Origin: Spodoptera frugiperda | Taxonomy: Eukaryota; Arthropoda; Insecta; Lepidoptera; Noctuidae | NCBI RefSeq assembly: GCF_023101765.2 | Contig: NC_064214.1 | Span: forward strand, 9,368,001 to 9,432,000 | Length of the DNA stretch: 64,000 nt | Reading direction: 5' to 3' | Shown here: one piece after another, positions 61,301 to 64,000 of the stretch | Position numbering within the stretch: position 1 is the first letter of the stretch | Layout: each line of letters starts with the position of its first letter | Program-made: the position numbers and the translations under genes | Notes under the pieces: model-generated | Told to the model about the DNA's origin: nothing | Database searches by the model: none | The model's input: the letters and a program-made list of their open reading frames with translations, nothing else

Positions 61301-62913
61301 AACCAAGTGTGAAACTAAGGGCTTAGATAAGAGGTTCTTTCAGGAAAGGCCAGTTAAATGTAAAAAGACTTTTAGTTACTTCCCTGTTCGGAGATCTAAT
61401 TTATATATATTATTGTTGTAGGTTTCAACTGCAACAAACACTAAGTCTCAAGTTTATTATATCCTAATTGTTTGCTGTCCATTGTTAAGTGATAATGAGA
61501 TAAATAAATGAATATTCTTGTTTGTCCTAGGCCAAAGTACGTGATTGGCGAGGAGCGGTCTTCCTATAGGGTGATGATGAAGCTCACCATCAGACATTTT
61601 TCAAAAAACGACATCGGTACTTACAACTGTGTTAGTACCAACTCCTTAGGAAAGAGTGAGGGCACTCTTAGACTTTATGGTGAGTTCAGTATTGTGACCT
61701 TTAATGATTTGTTTTTGTCAAGACATTATGTAGTTTATGTCTGATATCTTAAAGTTTAATGTCATTTACACATTATGATACTTTAAGGTCTATGAATATT
61801 TTAAAACGTGAGAGATAATGAGAAAAAATAGAGTGCGTAAAAGTACCGAGACCCAAAAAATTTTAGTCTGAGGTGGTCTTAAAAAAAACTCAAAGTTGGA
61901 ACTTTCTCTTTCAATATATTGCCCTAAAATTACAATAAGCAAAATCCGACCTAAAATAGATAAGCTAAGTAATATTTTCTTCAGCACACAAAACCCCAAG
62001 GGATGCTAAAAATCATATATTTTTTTCAGAAATAAAACTGTATCCTAGTTCCCAATCGTCGGCCGAAGTTAACATAGGAGGTAAGTAAATAAGATTTAAA
62101 TCCTCAGGGTATGTACCGATATGAATAAATATATGAGTAATATAAGTGTAGGGATATTGAAATACATAGATATATGGATCATAATCGTCTTGGGAATACT
62201 TCTGAAAGGCGGCAGCCCTTAAACAAAAACGATATGCCATAGAAATGTAGCGATTTCGAAGATATATATTTTTGTAGATTTGTTTTTTTTTGCTGGGTGT
62301 AAGAGTAGTGAAATATTCATGGTGCTATTTAAATAATTTTATTGCTGTGTATGTTATCTGAGTAACTTGCTGGTTGAATGATCTAAAGTATTATTACCCT
62401 CTTTGAGCTCATGGGGTCAATTCCTGGACCTGTGTATATATGAAATTATCAATAACACATAATTAGCGCAGTTGCCGTGTGGCCGATTTCTGCGCAACGT
62501 ATCACAAACATGTGGGTTCGATTCTAACACAGAACTATACTTTGTGTGATCTAAAAATAGTTGTACAGGTTAGGCAGGGTATTCTATTTACATTATTTCA
62601 TAAACTCTTGGTCCTTCCCTTGTCATATACTTCTTTTTTATGTACAGGGTTTGGATGTAATGTAAAGTTATGTGTTTTTAAGCGGACTTATGTGTTCCTT
62701 ATCCAAAATATGCATGATTTTAAGCACAACCACCACACAAAAGAGAATCCTAGTTTAAAAATAAATACTTTTACGCTTTTCTAAATCTTTAACTTTTATC
62801 CCACAGGTCTAACAGAAGGTGCTGTGAAACAAAATTCCCAATATAACAGTTCAACGACCTTTCAACAGACGATCACCATAATTGCTCTACTAACATTATT
62901 ACAACTATATTAG
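28198..62913 (+). CDS. DIP/lachesin-like three-Ig-domain GPI-anchored cell-surface protein, 5' incomplete, 8 coding exons
   Basis: Seen: eight exons (28198-28325, 45998-46205, 48692-48865, 51404-51532, 59033-59171, 61531-61679, 62030-62080, 62807-62913) are all flanked by AG/GT and join in one frame to give 360 residues plus a stop. Numbering from the first whole codon, Ig1 has C33 and C93 with tryptophan W45, Ig2 has C137 and C193 with W149, and Ig3 has C236 and C292 with W248. Extra cysteines C90 and C107 bracket the end of Ig1. NxS/T sites occur at N20, N132, N212 and N339. The last 13 residues are hydrophobic and end directly at the stop, as in GPI signals. Known: DIPs are three-Ig neuronal surface proteins that bind Dpr proteins in synaptic partner choice; the motif EDRGCYMCQINT followed by VPPDI is typical of this group and unlike the Ig1 of lachesin proper. 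Inferred: secreted and GPI-linked on neurons. The signal-peptide exon was not found. I cannot name the paralogue; lepidopteran orthologues are often labelled lachesin-like. Confidence 0.9.
28443..28535. mobile_element. E-related MITE fragment just after the first visible exon
   Basis: AGCTAAAAATCACGGTTTAC, TCACGTAAATTAATAGAG and ATGAGCAGCGCAGACGC. Confidence 0.55.
29077..29222 (-). pseudogene. RTE-like LINE C-terminal fragment, minus strand
   Basis: The minus strand reads PTRWTDQIRTTLETNLHVAL, then HSAKERNKWRTTVRRK and IIPQIGNHDPQ to TAA (29077-29079). RWTDQIR and a later KWR are typical of the C-terminus of RTE-clade and related LINE proteins. About 48 codons survive. Confidence 0.65.
29279..29438 (+). 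pseudogene. RTE-like LINE C-terminal fragment, plus strand, with GAT tail
   Basis: RWTYIHKVERRPD, a stop, IAGSRWMQVAS and, after a frameshift, EAYVQHWA, followed by (GATGAT)n. RWMQ and EAYVQ.W are the usual end of RTE proteins. Broken by stops and at least one frameshift. Confidence 0.7.
29990..30222 (-). repeat. SINE-B, interrupted by an R1-tail insertion
   Basis: Normal family order up to GGAAATCGAACC, where the sequence switches to a + strand R1-type tail. The remaining tRNA-like head is missing. Confidence 0.75.
30222..30309 (+). mobile_element. R1 tail fragment inserted in a SINE-B
   Basis: Begins GTAGTCAGTAAGAGTCTGAC and ends AACCTAAAAAAAAC, replacing the end of the SINE head. Confidence 0.75.
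30668..30880 (+). repeat. Family A copy
   Basis: Starts at GCTGGTAAACGAGCAGACAG and ends at TATAAGGCCCCGG. It is followed at 30885-30965 by an RTE-type tail fragment (GCCTTCTCC...TAGGCTGCTGATATGATG). Confidence 0.7.
31262..31390 (-). mobile_element. R1 tail, reverse
   Basis: GGGAGAAAGTCACCC at one end to GAGCCGGAGCCCCGGTAAAC. The terminal CGGACTACC section is missing. Confidence 0.7.
31764..31945 (-). pseudogene. LINE ORF2 C-terminal fragment (jockey/CR1-like)
   Basis: The minus strand reads IRQLYLLDIPFAKTNLLKFS, PMSRAARLINNIIKLEDADI, FSSLPKFIQAAQKYIEKRV and TAA (31764-31766). The layout of a basic R..RL.N word, a DIF..SL..F word and then the stop is that of the C-terminus of jockey/CR1-type LINE proteins. 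Stops upstream mark the truncation. A TTATT-rich stretch at 31626-31650 may be its 3' tail. Confidence 0.65.
32459..32581 (+). repeat. SINE-D, abutting the long inverted repeat
   Basis: Contains GGGTTCGATTCCCGCAGGGA and ACTCTTTGTGTGATCCGC. It ends at TTGGGTGTTATT, immediately before the left arm of the foldback at 32582. Confidence 0.7.
32582..32923. repeat. Long near-perfect inverted repeat (foldback), 144/141-bp arms, 57-bp spacer
   Basis: The left arm 32582-32725 and right arm 32783-32923 are reverse complements with essentially one 3-bp indel (AACAAGTTGGC versus AACTTGGC near the loop). A transcript of the gene would fold here into a hairpin of about 140 bp. The right flank continues into TTTCATTTATTTTTGTAAGG, a sequence that may belong to the parent element. 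Confidence 0.9.
32985..33300 (+). repeat. Dispersed repeat with (GAGT)n tract
   Basis: Contains two CGACCATTGGAAG words (33016 and 33177), CATGCCAAATTTCAAGTCAA and a GAGT/CAGT tract at 33205-33238. An old dispersed family end without coding potential. Confidence 0.6.
33495..33555 (+). repeat. SINE-D 3' fragment
   Basis: TTTGTATGTTTGTAGATGCA to GCTAGTGTGG matches the family D end. Confidence 0.55.
34228..34440 (-). repeat. Family A copy, reverse
   Basis: The reverse complement carries the family landmarks in order, from CGATTGCTGCCG..CATGGACACC to GAGGCCGTGG. The central part is shortened. Confidence 0.7.
35066..35215. mobile_element. MITE family G, left half
   Basis: CCAGAGATGTGCTATGTAGC and GAAGATGTAATAGCTAAG match the 43.6 kb copy closely; the right terminal repeat is missing. 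Confidence 0.65.
36755..36800 (+). repeat. SINE-D B-box fragment
   Basis: ATGTAGCGGGTTCAATTCCC then GCACGAAACATTCT, matching the middle of family D only. Confidence 0.5.
37265..37440 (+). repeat. Dispersed repeat with GCTTCGCCCG head and TTTTAGCGTGATTGAC body
   Basis: CTAGCTCCTGCCAACAGCTT, CGCCCGAATTCTCATGGAAT, CAAATTTCATTAAAATTGG and TTAGCGTGATTGACGGACAA. This head word is widespread in insect genomes. Confidence 0.6.
38155..38372 (-). mobile_element. R1 tail, longer reverse copy
   Basis: Extends past the short-form boundary through GGTCGGACATCAGTCTTACT and ATGGCTCCTTGAGGCGTGCG. Confidence 0.75.
39450..39550 (-). mobile_element. R1 tail fragment beside a G-run
   Basis: GGGTGAGGCGAGAGGCAGTG and TAACTAAACCCACCCCGTT, reverse orientation, next to a G-run at about 39457-39466. 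Confidence 0.65.
39852..40082 (-). repeat. Family A copy, reverse, with a palindromic end
   Basis: A reverse copy whose terminus lies back to back with a second copy of the same end: GTGAGGCCGTGG directly abuts CCACGGCCTCA around 39853-39882. This suggests head-to-head ends or a nested insertion. Confidence 0.65.
40459..40671 (-). repeat. SINE-B with intact head, tail missing
   Basis: The head (GGTTCGATTCCCGGGTCGGG on the minus strand) and central body are present; the last ~80 bp of the family is absent. Confidence 0.8.
42990..43102 (+). repeat. SINE-B 3' half ending in a GT microsatellite
   Basis: The only long + strand copy. It runs from GGTGAAAAGTGGGTGTACAT to GGGGATAAAAGGCGTGACG and then (GT)n at 43084-43102, showing that this is the true 3' end of the family and that its tail can be a simple repeat. 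Confidence 0.75.
43226..43304 (+). mobile_element. R1 tail, short form, 3'-truncated
   Basis: CGGACTACCTAGTGGGTGGG to TGGTTTTTAATCAGTAAG. It starts at the common boundary but lacks the end. Confidence 0.65.
43633..44066. mobile_element. MITE family G, interrupted by an R1 tail
   Basis: Inverted ends: CAGAGATGTGCTATG on the left and CATAGCACATCTCTG on the right. The pieces 43633-43840 and 43989-44066 form one element around the R1-tail insertion. Confidence 0.75.
43841..43988 (+). mobile_element. R1 tail, short form, nested in a MITE with 6-bp direct repeats
   Basis: ATCCGGAGCGGGTTTACCGG to CCCCCCTTAAAAAAA. AGCTGA occurs at 43835-43840 and again at 43989-43994, and the MITE sequence resumes afterwards, so this looks like an insertion with target-site duplication. 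Confidence 0.75.
44362..44510. mobile_element. E-family copy
   Basis: GTAGCGCGACAGTCACCATG, TATGAATATGAGCC, GGCTTGAATCTAGTCGAGTT and GCGAGTAAGCCGAAAAACAT. Confidence 0.65.
45470..45670 (-). repeat. Dispersed segment J, second copy
   Basis: The reverse complement reads ACATGGATAGAAAATCTCAA, CGAACAACTGTT and AGAGGATCCTCCTTTTCTTA, closely matching 10520-10700. The terminal repeats of the element are not found around this copy. Confidence 0.7.
45715..45935. mobile_element. E-family palindromic MITE, 60 bp upstream of an exon
   Basis: ATTATTTATTATGTTATCGG on the left, with TCATATTCATGAGCAGCATT inverted against AATGCTGCTCATAAAAATGA on the right. The related sequence TCATGAGCAGC recurs in the other E copies. 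Confidence 0.65.
45998..46205 (+). CDS. DIP-like gene, exon completing Ig1
   Basis: The acceptor is TTCTCAG and the donor GTAGGT; phase 0 in, phase 1 out. It encodes 69 residues with the Ig1 tryptophan (VGWLRAEDQTVLSL) and the F-strand signature EDRGCYMCQINT, then QIGCIDVY. The second cysteine of CYMC pairs with the Ig1 cysteine in the preceding exon. The first, together with the one in IGC, probably forms the extra bond seen in many DIP-type Ig1 domains. Splitting Ig1 between two exons 17.7 kb apart is notable. Longer reading frames running out of this exon are intron read-through. Confidence 0.95.
46206..48691. other. Intron between Ig1 and Ig2
   Basis: Mostly anonymous AT-rich sequence. 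It contains a short perfect hairpin at 47109-47126 and a weak minus-strand SINE fragment near 47565-47615. Its reading frames, including those near 48240-48510, show no family resemblance. Confidence 0.75.
47109..47126. repeat. Perfect 7-bp GC-rich hairpin
   Basis: CGCCGGT, loop AGTC, ACCGGCG in the middle of AT-rich intron sequence. Function unknown. Confidence 0.6.
48692..48865 (+). CDS. DIP-like gene, exon for first half of Ig2
   Basis: The acceptor is TTGTCCACAG and the donor GTACCTG; phase 1 on both sides. It encodes the linker VPPDIINEETS and the first half of Ig2, with the cysteine in VTLICRASG, then HPPPKITWRRED. The VPPDI start after Ig1 is a hallmark of the DIP / lachesin / amalgam group. 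NVT is a possible glycosylation site. Confidence 0.95.
48899..49133 (+). repeat. Two-copy tandem duplication of an RTE-like tail
   Basis: GAGCAAACGTGGTGATTAAT and GCTCAAAAC occur in both halves, offset by 129 bp. The halves also share CCTT.GGTCAG.AG and ACTTAT, the last being part of the common RTE-type tail preceding GTGATGTGAT. Confidence 0.7.
49981..50125 (-). repeat. SINE-B fragment
   Basis: Tail and middle sections (CCTTTTATCCCTGAAGGTG, ACGGCACGTAATGGCAC). The head is lost. Confidence 0.7.
51404..51532 (+). CDS. DIP-like gene, exon for second half of Ig2 (unusually GC-rich)
   Basis: The acceptor is TTTTATAG and the donor GTAAGT; phase 1 on both sides. It encodes WRVDRRQMGAFLCIAANDV and PPAVSKR, the conserved F-G part of Ig2 in this family, then ILNVN leading to Ig3. 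By my count 83 of 129 bases are G or C, and 32 consecutive codons (S176 to I207) end in G or C. Neighbouring exons are mixed and the flanking introns are strongly AT-rich. Confidence 0.95.
51628..51800 (+). repeat. SINE-D copy about 100 bp after an exon donor
   Basis: GTTGATGTGGTGGCTAGGCA to CATAGTGTGGGGC, with part of the B box lost (CCCAATTCCCGAACGG). A 72-codon frame across it is repeat-derived. Confidence 0.75.
52380..52440 (-). repeat. SINE-D fragment
   Basis: TTTCACATACACATCAAACC and CAATAATTTGTGG match the reverse of the family D middle. Confidence 0.5.
53046..53273 (-). repeat. Family A copy, reverse
   Basis: Runs from ACCGAAGTGATACCACGGCC to TTGCTTATCATCC and includes AAAAGGCCGGCAACGCACTT. 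A minus-strand reading frame here is entirely repeat-derived. Confidence 0.7.
53295..53404. repeat. 22-bp minisatellite, five copies
   Basis: Unit GTAACTGTTATTCGTT plus ATCCAG. The first two units are identical; the others differ by one to three bases. They are strictly contiguous with no spacers, so this is not a CRISPR-type array. Confidence 0.9.
53755..53905 (-). mobile_element. R1 tail, short form
   Basis: Reverse copy; on the minus strand it starts ATCCGGAGTTGCGGACTACC and runs to GAAGTCATTGAAGG. Confidence 0.75.
54562..54845. mobile_element. Palindromic GC-rich MITE
   Basis: The left end ACGCGACATCCTGCTTGAGC (GATCTAGACGCGAA next) pairs with the right end TTCGCTTCTAGATC and GCTCACGCAGGACGTCGCGT. 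Subterminal GCGGTGCGG / CCGCATCACACCGC words are also inverted. About 280 bp, no coding potential; both strands show small open frames that are by-products of the palindrome. Confidence 0.75.
55315..55376. repeat. TTAGCT / AGCTT simple repeat
   Basis: About 60 bp of TTTAGCTTAGC words with small interruptions. Confidence 0.85.
56205..56400 (+). repeat. Family A copy, 5' degraded
   Basis: The 3' two-thirds is clear (TTTCACGTCGGTTTTCTGGG, GTATCACTCCGGTCGAGCC). The start is degraded or rearranged. Confidence 0.65.
56962..57075. mobile_element. E-related MITE copy
   Basis: AACTAAAAATCACGGTTAAC, TCACGTAAAGTAATGGAGAA, CATGCGCAGTGTGGGCTGAC. Confidence 0.6.
57711..57870 (-). mobile_element. R1 tail, short form
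   Basis: Reverse copy from the CTTTTTGAAGGGG end to the ACCCGGAGCGGCGCACTGCC boundary. Confidence 0.75.
57997..58010. repeat. 14-bp perfect palindrome
   Basis: GGTCACCGGTGACC, self-complementary over its whole length, with CGCCGTGG just before and GACGTTAGCGG after. It may be the end of an unrecognised element. Confidence 0.55.
58586..58888. mobile_element. E-family copy plus partial duplicate
   Basis: GCGACACGCTAGCATGGCTT plus GAAACTA occurs at 58650 and again at 58851, 201 bp apart. The first copy is complete to GTGAGTAAGCCGAAAAACAT, the second is a fragment. Confidence 0.65.
59033..59171 (+). CDS. DIP-like gene, exon for first half of Ig3
   Basis: The acceptor is TTTGTCCAACAG and the donor GTGAGT; phase 1 in, phase 2 out. 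It encodes FSPTVIVPNQLLGAPLGT, the Ig3 cysteine in VILECTVEAYP and the tryptophan in NYWLKN. The motif PNQLLGAPLG with EAYP..INYW is characteristic of Ig3 in DIP-type proteins. Confidence 0.95.
59331..59510 (+). repeat. SINE-D, near full length, diverged
   Basis: GGTTGGCGCGGTGGCTGGAC to AATCCTAGTGTGGGG, all sections in order. Confidence 0.75.
60545..60730. mobile_element. E-related MITE with perfect 14-bp GC-rich stem
   Basis: GACGCGGCGACGTC (60551-60564) and GACGTCGCCGCGTC (60585-60598) are exact reverse complements. They are followed by GCTCATGATGAAGAGTCCCT and CAGTAGAGCTTTTCTCCATT, shared with copies at 5010, 24960, 28443 and 56962. Confidence 0.7.
61531..61679 (+). CDS. DIP-like gene, exon completing Ig3
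   Basis: The acceptor is TTTGTCCTAG and the donor GTGAGT; phase 2 in, phase 1 out. It encodes KYVIGEERSSYRVMMKLTIR, then the F strand with NDIGTYNCVSTNSLGKSEG and the final strand TLRLY. The cysteine closes Ig3. A longer in-frame reading into the next intron is read-through, because the donor is strong and the downstream exons fit the phase. Confidence 0.95.
61680..62029. other. Short intron before the stalk exon
   Basis: A 350 bp AT-rich intron with GTGAGT donor and a polypyrimidine-rich TTTTTTCAG acceptor. No repeat recognised. Confidence 0.8.
62030..62080 (+). CDS. DIP-like gene, 51-nt stalk exon
   Basis: The acceptor is TTTTTTCAG and the donor GTAAGT; phase 1 on both sides. It encodes about 17 residues (EIKLYPSSQSSAEVNIG) between Ig3 and the C-terminal tail, a Ser-rich juxtamembrane stalk. 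EIKLY after Ig3 matches the layout of family members. The length divides by three with symmetric phase, so skipping would keep the frame. Confidence 0.82.
62081..62806. other. Last intron
   Basis: A 726 bp intron with GTAAGT donor and TTTATCCCACAG acceptor. It holds a diverged SINE-D copy near 62470-62570; the rest is AT-rich. Confidence 0.8.
62470..62570 (+). repeat. SINE-D, diverged head
   Basis: GTTGCCGTGTGGCCG, GTGGGTTCGATTCTAACACA and TACTTTGTGTGATCT match family D at reduced identity. Confidence 0.55.
62807..62913 (+). CDS. DIP-like gene, last coding exon with GPI-anchor signal and stop
   Basis: The acceptor is TTTATCCCACAG; phase 1. It encodes a short polar segment with NSS (a possible glycosylation or omega-site region), then a hydrophobic run ITIIALLTLLQLY ending at TAG (62911-62913). 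There are no charged residues after the hydrophobic stretch, so a GPI signal is more likely than a transmembrane helix with a cytoplasmic tail. The omega residue is probably one of the serines or threonines just upstream, which is inference. Confidence 0.88.
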
Positions 62914-63460
62914 AAGCTATTGTTATGTGATAATTTAATGTAAATATGTACATATATTCGACACGGTCATTAAACATGTAAGCGTTATAATTTTAGAATA
63001 ATAATTGGTACCTAGTGTTTTGTTTGAACTGAAACTCTGATTATATTGTGTTTTGTAATAAGATTTTGTGTTTAGCAACCTGGTTAGTGTTTTTAGTTAT
63101 ATTGTTTTTACTATTTTTTCGTGTATTTTACCAAATTACTTATGTGTATATAGGGTGTAAACGACACGTACCAAACGCCACAAATAAGGGATAGTGAGAA
63201 ATTAGGATTGTTTTCAAAAAAGTTAAGAATATCAATGTTTATTTGATGTAATAATAGTTGAAATAAACTACTTAATGCTTAGGGATTAAAATTTAAACAA
63301 ATATGGGGTTTCAGGAGCGTTTCGTTTACACCTGTATCTATACGTTAAAATATTTGGTTTGTTTTTCTTAGAAGGTACGGTTTTTGTATATTATGACAAT
63401 AAAATGTCGTATCATAAAATATACATATCGACCTAAATAAACCCTTAAAAATCTGTAACT
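62914..63460 (+). terminator. 3' UTR with candidate polyadenylation signals
   Basis: AT-rich sequence follows the stop codon. Canonical AATAAA hexamers lie at 63262, 63398 and 63436, the last two only 38 bp apart, and a further one lies at 63723. I expect cleavage soon after 63441, but several ends are possible. No repeat of the families listed here is recognisable in this stretch. Confidence 0.5.
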
Positions 63461-64000
63461 GAAACTAGACTAATGATTTGTATGAAAAATTGTTTGAACT
63501 GGAAAACTTGTATTTTTTTTACAATTTTTGTTGTACCTATTTCTTTTTTGTCTAAAGTAAATAACAGCGAACCCATTTAAAGTTTTCATAATTAAAATTA
63601 TTTTTGGCTATTTTTGTTTACGACCTGTATCCAAATGTTTTAGATGTTTAAAATAGAATTCTATATCCTACAAAATAAGAATTATTGTTCCCTATTCCAT
63701 AACTATTGTAAACAGTTCCCCAAATAAACATTTTAGAAGAAAAAGAAAAATGTATTTTCCTTTTTCCTTTATGCATTACTGCATAATAAACAGAATGTAA
63801 AAAAGAATAATGGAATAATTTTAAGCAAAGGGCAACATTTTTTTTAAGAAACATATTTATTTTCTTTATTGGCAAAACATAAAATTTAATTTTGCCGTCA
63901 ATTTGCCGCCAATTTTTTGTCGATGACGCTGTCAAATTTGACAGTGACGTTTATTTGTTGACAAGGAAACAGATAATAAATAAATAAAGCTGAGAACAGA
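63461..64000. other. 3' flank with a palindromic TGACAG-type motif
   Basis: No ORF with family resemblance. A 16-bp perfect palindrome, CTGTCAAATTTGACAG, lies at 63929-63944 within TGACG-rich sequence. It could mark regulatory DNA of a downstream gene, but nothing else here supports that. Confidence 0.35.

Larger units (their letters stand above)
59172..61530. other. Intron splitting Ig3
   Basis: Contains a near full-length SINE-D copy next to the donor side and an E-family element with a perfect 14-bp GC-rich stem (60545-60730). The remainder (59515-60540 and 60735-61530) is AT-rich with nothing recognisable. Confidence 0.75.

Overview
The window looks like lepidopteran moth nuclear DNA, probably noctuoid, though the genus cannot be fixed from sequence alone. 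It is AT-rich, gene-poor and full of short dispersed repeats whose recurring phrases are typical of moth and butterfly genomes: two tRNA-derived SINE families, an R1-type LINE tail, RTE-like tails ending in GAT repeats, and several MITE families. There are no prokaryotic, organellar or viral features.

One gene can be supported. Eight coding exons on the + strand, between 28198 and 62913, splice in frame into 360 residues of a three-immunoglobulin-domain cell-surface protein of the Dpr-interacting-protein (DIP) / lachesin-like group. It ends in a short hydrophobic C-terminal tail typical of GPI anchoring. The first visible exon starts in phase 1 and has no initiator or signal peptide, so at least one 5' exon lies unrecognised in 1-28197 or before the window. 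Ig1 is split by a 17.7 kb intron, Ig2 by a 2.5 kb intron and Ig3 by a 2.4 kb intron. Candidate polyadenylation signals lie at 63262, 63398 and 63436.

Layout: 1-28197 is upstream intron or 5' flank, carrying many repeats, a probable 2.87 kb hAT-like element (10218-13084) that contains a 0.66 kb T/A low-complexity array, and a broken R1 LINE (13351-14119). 28326-45997 is the first complete intron, with RTE and LINE fragments, a near-perfect 144/141 bp inverted repeat (32582-32923) and a MITE with a nested R1-tail insertion. 46206-62806 contains the shorter introns, with SINEs, a palindromic MITE (54562-54845) and a 22-bp minisatellite. 62914-64000 is the 3' UTR and downstream flank.

Most long translations in the window (poly-F/Y/I strings, SINE and LINE-tail ORFs) are not genes. 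No unprecedented system is evident. The best leads are the foldback, the hAT-like element with its second copy near 45.5 kb, a recurrent fixed 5' boundary among the R1-tail copies, an exon with an extreme GC3 run, and a frame-preserving 51-nt exon before the GPI signal.
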